Shown one piece after another: positions 61,219-64,000 of a stretch of 64,000 bases of DNA. The notes under the pieces were generated by a model that did no database searches, was not told where the DNA came from, and saw nothing but the letters and a program-made list of their open reading frames with translations. Within the stretch, counting starts at the first letter, position 1, and every line of letters begins with the position of its first letter. Location: the NCBI GenBank assembly GCA_037013685.1, contig CM072898.1, forward strand, positions 2,356,001-2,420,000, given 5' to 3'. The DNA comes from Acridotheres tristis. Its lineage: Eukaryota; Chordata; Aves; Passeriformes; Sturnidae. A program made the translations under genes and the position numbers.

Positions 61219-64000
61219 TGCAGTGTTGTGTCCCCAAGGAGGATGAGCTTTTTGCAGAGCCCAGTTTCCTGTCCATCTGCCAGACTCAAGGGTGAGCTGC
61301 TCTGTGTGCACGTCCTTCAGTCAGGCAGGTCACACCAGAGGCTGGATACTGGCAATGGTACCAGCAGTGAGCTACACTTAAGATTTTGCATGTGCTCTAG
61401 ATGCATTTTATAACTAAGTAAAAGTGTAAATATCTGCTGGTTTTGCACTCTGAAATTGATGCACTTTTTCAGTACAATGTTAGCAGAGGTGGCTTCCTTC
61501 AGAAGCCTGTAGCCACTTGCCCTCTGATAGGGCATTAAGTGCACAGAACCTAATACCTGCTATCATTTCTCAGAGAAGCTGCTTTGTTCAGGGACAACCC
61601 AACTTAGGTTTAGCTATCAATTTACTGTACATGTGCAAGTAATTTAACTTCTACTCAGAAATGTATCTCAAGCATTAGCTTGCAAACAACTGTATGCACA
61701 GAAGTTTGGTTTTCTCAAGAGAGAAATGTGCAAATGTGCAGAGATAAGATTAATTAAATCCTTTCTATCTGCTCCTGTTTTAAAAGTTCTCCAATGCTAC
61801 TGCAAGGGCTAGAATCACAAATCTGCTTTTGTTATAGAACATATCTAAATGGAAATAAAGATAGCCACAAGTATATGTACTGTGCTGCAGATGTGAGCTC
61901 TGGTCAGGATAATAGCTTTAATGTAAGAATTCATACTTTTTCAATAGCACCTGCTGTATTTTTGGTACTCCTATAGGAATTCCAGACTTTGAGAATAAAT
62001 CCTTTCTCTATTCAAAAATCCTATTCAAATGAAAATTGTAATTTAGACACAATGACATGATTTAAAATAATCTGTGTACATTGTAGCAAGAGTCTGTCCT
62101 TAATAAAACACTGATCTCAATCTTATTTGTCACTGTTAACAAGGTTTTACTTGCAAAGGAAGAACTGTCTGCAGAAGGTCTAGTTTAAACAATAAAGTAG
62201 GGTGAGGAGGCTCCCTGTTGTCCAGACTGAGTTTGTTCTATGGGAGTAAATTCTATTAAGTCTGAATTTAAACAGAAACTCAGCAGGAAAACAAGTATCA
62301 GATTAAATAATCTAAGATTTTAGTTTGTTTGGGGGTTTTTGGGGATTTGTTTTACTCTGAGACTTGGTGGCAAATCTGCTAGGACTAAAAATTTGCAGGT
62401 TTTGTTAAAACAACCTCTATTTCTTTGAACTCTGTCTCAAAAGTGTTTTCAGGTCCTGCAGTAAATTAAGATGGTTCATTTGAAGCAGGAGGTCTTCTGA
62501 TTGCTCTTTTCATAGCTATGAGCAGCCTGTCATGACAATCATCACAAGTGTGCTTGGCACTGGGCAAGTCAGGAGTGTCCCAGGATTCTGCTGCAGTGCT
62601 GGCCGTGCGTGGCTGACAACTCCCTGCCCTAGTGTGGACACACACATTTAGAAAGCCAGGGAATTCCAGCTTGGGAATTCTTGTCAGGCCTGGATTTCTC
62701 CTGACTCTCAGCTCCATTCCCAGGCTGCCAAGCTGACTGCAGCTTCAGTTAGGGAGGAGTCTCCCAGGGTGACAACACGGTGACAAACAGAGTGGAATTA
62801 ATCACCAACATTAACCCCTGGTGTCTTTGCCGTGGGACACATCCTGAGGTGCTGTCCCAGGGATGTTTTTCCCAATTGTCCAATGAGCTCCTGTCCTGTC
62901 CTGGCTGCACTAACACACTTTAAATCCGGGCTGGCTGTACAATAAATTGGCCTTTTTTCCCCACAGAGCTCCGTGTGTGTTGCTGTCCTTTCTCTCTCTT
63001 TGCAGTGCAGTGACCACACCCTAGCAGGGATGATCCAGATCCCTCTGATGCCACAGAGCCTCAGAGCCTTGGAAACAGATAAAACAATGCCAGGCATGCA
63101 CTCATGCCACTCCCTGAGGCTGCTGGGCAGAGCTCCGTGGTGCCAGGGTCTCAGCACACTGACTTTGGGCAAGTTTTCCTGATGAACATCTGTGGCTGGA
63201 GCCCTTCCACAGGCGTGTCTTGGTGCTTAGAAAATGACACAAGAATTCACTTCCAGCTGAAATGCTGCTAAAATATTTTTAGCAGAATGGACTGATTTCA
63301 GGAGAGATGGGCATTTAGGCAGGATTTTCAGGCTGTCTCAGCTTGGGCCCTGGTTTCTTACTACAGAGATAGGCAAGGCAGAGAGCAGGAGGCCAGGTTT
63401 GCTCAGGTCTCCCCTGCTGCCACGAGCTGTCCCACAACAGATCCATTCCAATTTTCTTTTTATGAACTGGTGATGGTTAGAAGACAAGGGATTTCTTCAC
63501 CCCAAAAAAGATTTGAACTCACACTTCCCACATTCAGGAGGTTCAGCTGAGGCCTATAAGATTGGGATCCTAGTCTAATCTGCTATTCTCCAGTTAGCTT
63601 TCTCTCAGTAGGTTCCATGTTTGTCCACAAGTGACCAAATAAACGTTGTGCTTCAATCCAAACCCCCAAAGCTTGCATGTGTGAAAGAAGCTGCTCTTAC
63701 TGCTACACAAGCCCTTGGCTACTGCACGGCTGTGCCACCAGTTTTTCAGGTTATATGATTATATATAATGATATGAATAGCAGGAAGCTTTCCTTTTTTG
63801 CAAATGCCAATGGTAGGGGGAAGTTTGGAAATCACCCAGCATTTTTGTGACAAATAGATCAAGATTCAATACTTCTTAACCATTGCTGCATGTGAACAAA
63901 AGGACTTTATTTTTGTAGATTAAACAAATTCTGGTGAGTGGTATCTGGTTTTCTTTGGCCCTCAGGGCTGATCCAACACTGCTTTTCCTTAAGCTTTTGC
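61219..64000. other. non-coding stretch with a possible LTR fragment
   Basis: No recognisable coding exon (largest ORF 124 codons, minus strand, 62798-63172). A possible LTR 3' portion lies at about 62800-63040, described separately. The segment 63510-63600 has a weak tRNA-derived-SINE look on the minus strand (B-box-like GTGAGTTCAAATC). Confidence 0.45.
62800..63040 (+). mobile_element. possible LTR fragment, plus strand
   Basis: TTTAAATCC (a TATA-like motif at about 62919-62927) is followed 14 bp later by AATAAATTGGCC (polyadenylation signal at 62941-62946). Then comes TTTTTTCCCCACAGAGCTCC and GTGTGTGTTGCTGTCC, a layout seen in the R-U5 region of avian ERV LTRs. No ends, duplications or retroviral genes could be found, so this may be only a resemblance. 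Confidence 0.3.

Overview
The window looks like vertebrate, most probably songbird (passerine), nuclear DNA that is almost entirely non-coding. The evidence for this is as follows. No open reading frame reads as a recognisable protein. Base composition is AT-rich, with one isolated CpG island. Microsatellites and GC-rich minisatellites are abundant. Two stretches have avian endogenous-retrovirus LTR architecture on the minus strand. A tRNA-Ile-headed SINE with a CR1-like tail (TguSINE1 type, known from zebra finch and other passerines) lies at about 51.6 kb. An old MIR-type SINE remnant lies at about 6.7 kb. Nothing bacterial or phage-like is present: no operons, tightly packed genes or CRISPR array.

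Layout: 1-2.3 kb is featureless single-copy sequence. 2.28-3.01 kb is a G-rich minisatellite built on a 38-bp unit. 3-15 kb is AT-rich non-coding DNA containing the MIR-like fossil. Small GC-rich patches lie at 15.1-15.25 and 18.65-18.83 kb. A strong CpG island (about 23.2-24.35 kb) is the only convincing promoter-type element; strong splice-donor-like motifs on its minus strand suggest a first exon transcribed leftwards, although rightward transcription is not excluded. 24.7-34.7 kb is non-coding, with (GT)n, (TCTA)n and (ATTCTT)n arrays and one orphan exon-like ORF at 31.3 kb. Two solo-LTR-like elements follow at about 34.7-35.4 and 38.66-39.26 kb. A nearly 290-bp pure purine tract occupies 42.84-43.13 kb. 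A 53-bp minisatellite full of E-box motifs sits next to the TguSINE1 copy at 51.3-51.7 kb. The last 12 kb is non-coding, with a possible third LTR-like fragment near 62.9 kb and a (CACAG)n tract.

No complete protein-coding gene can be supported. The window probably lies across the 5' end, a very long intron or the flank of a gene whose promoter is the CpG island; I could not identify that gene. I found no previously undescribed multi-gene system. The points most worth checking are the CpG-island promoter and its direction, the LTRs (one with a hairpin at its predicted start site), the purine tract, the two minisatellites, and a 215-bp exon-like ORF.
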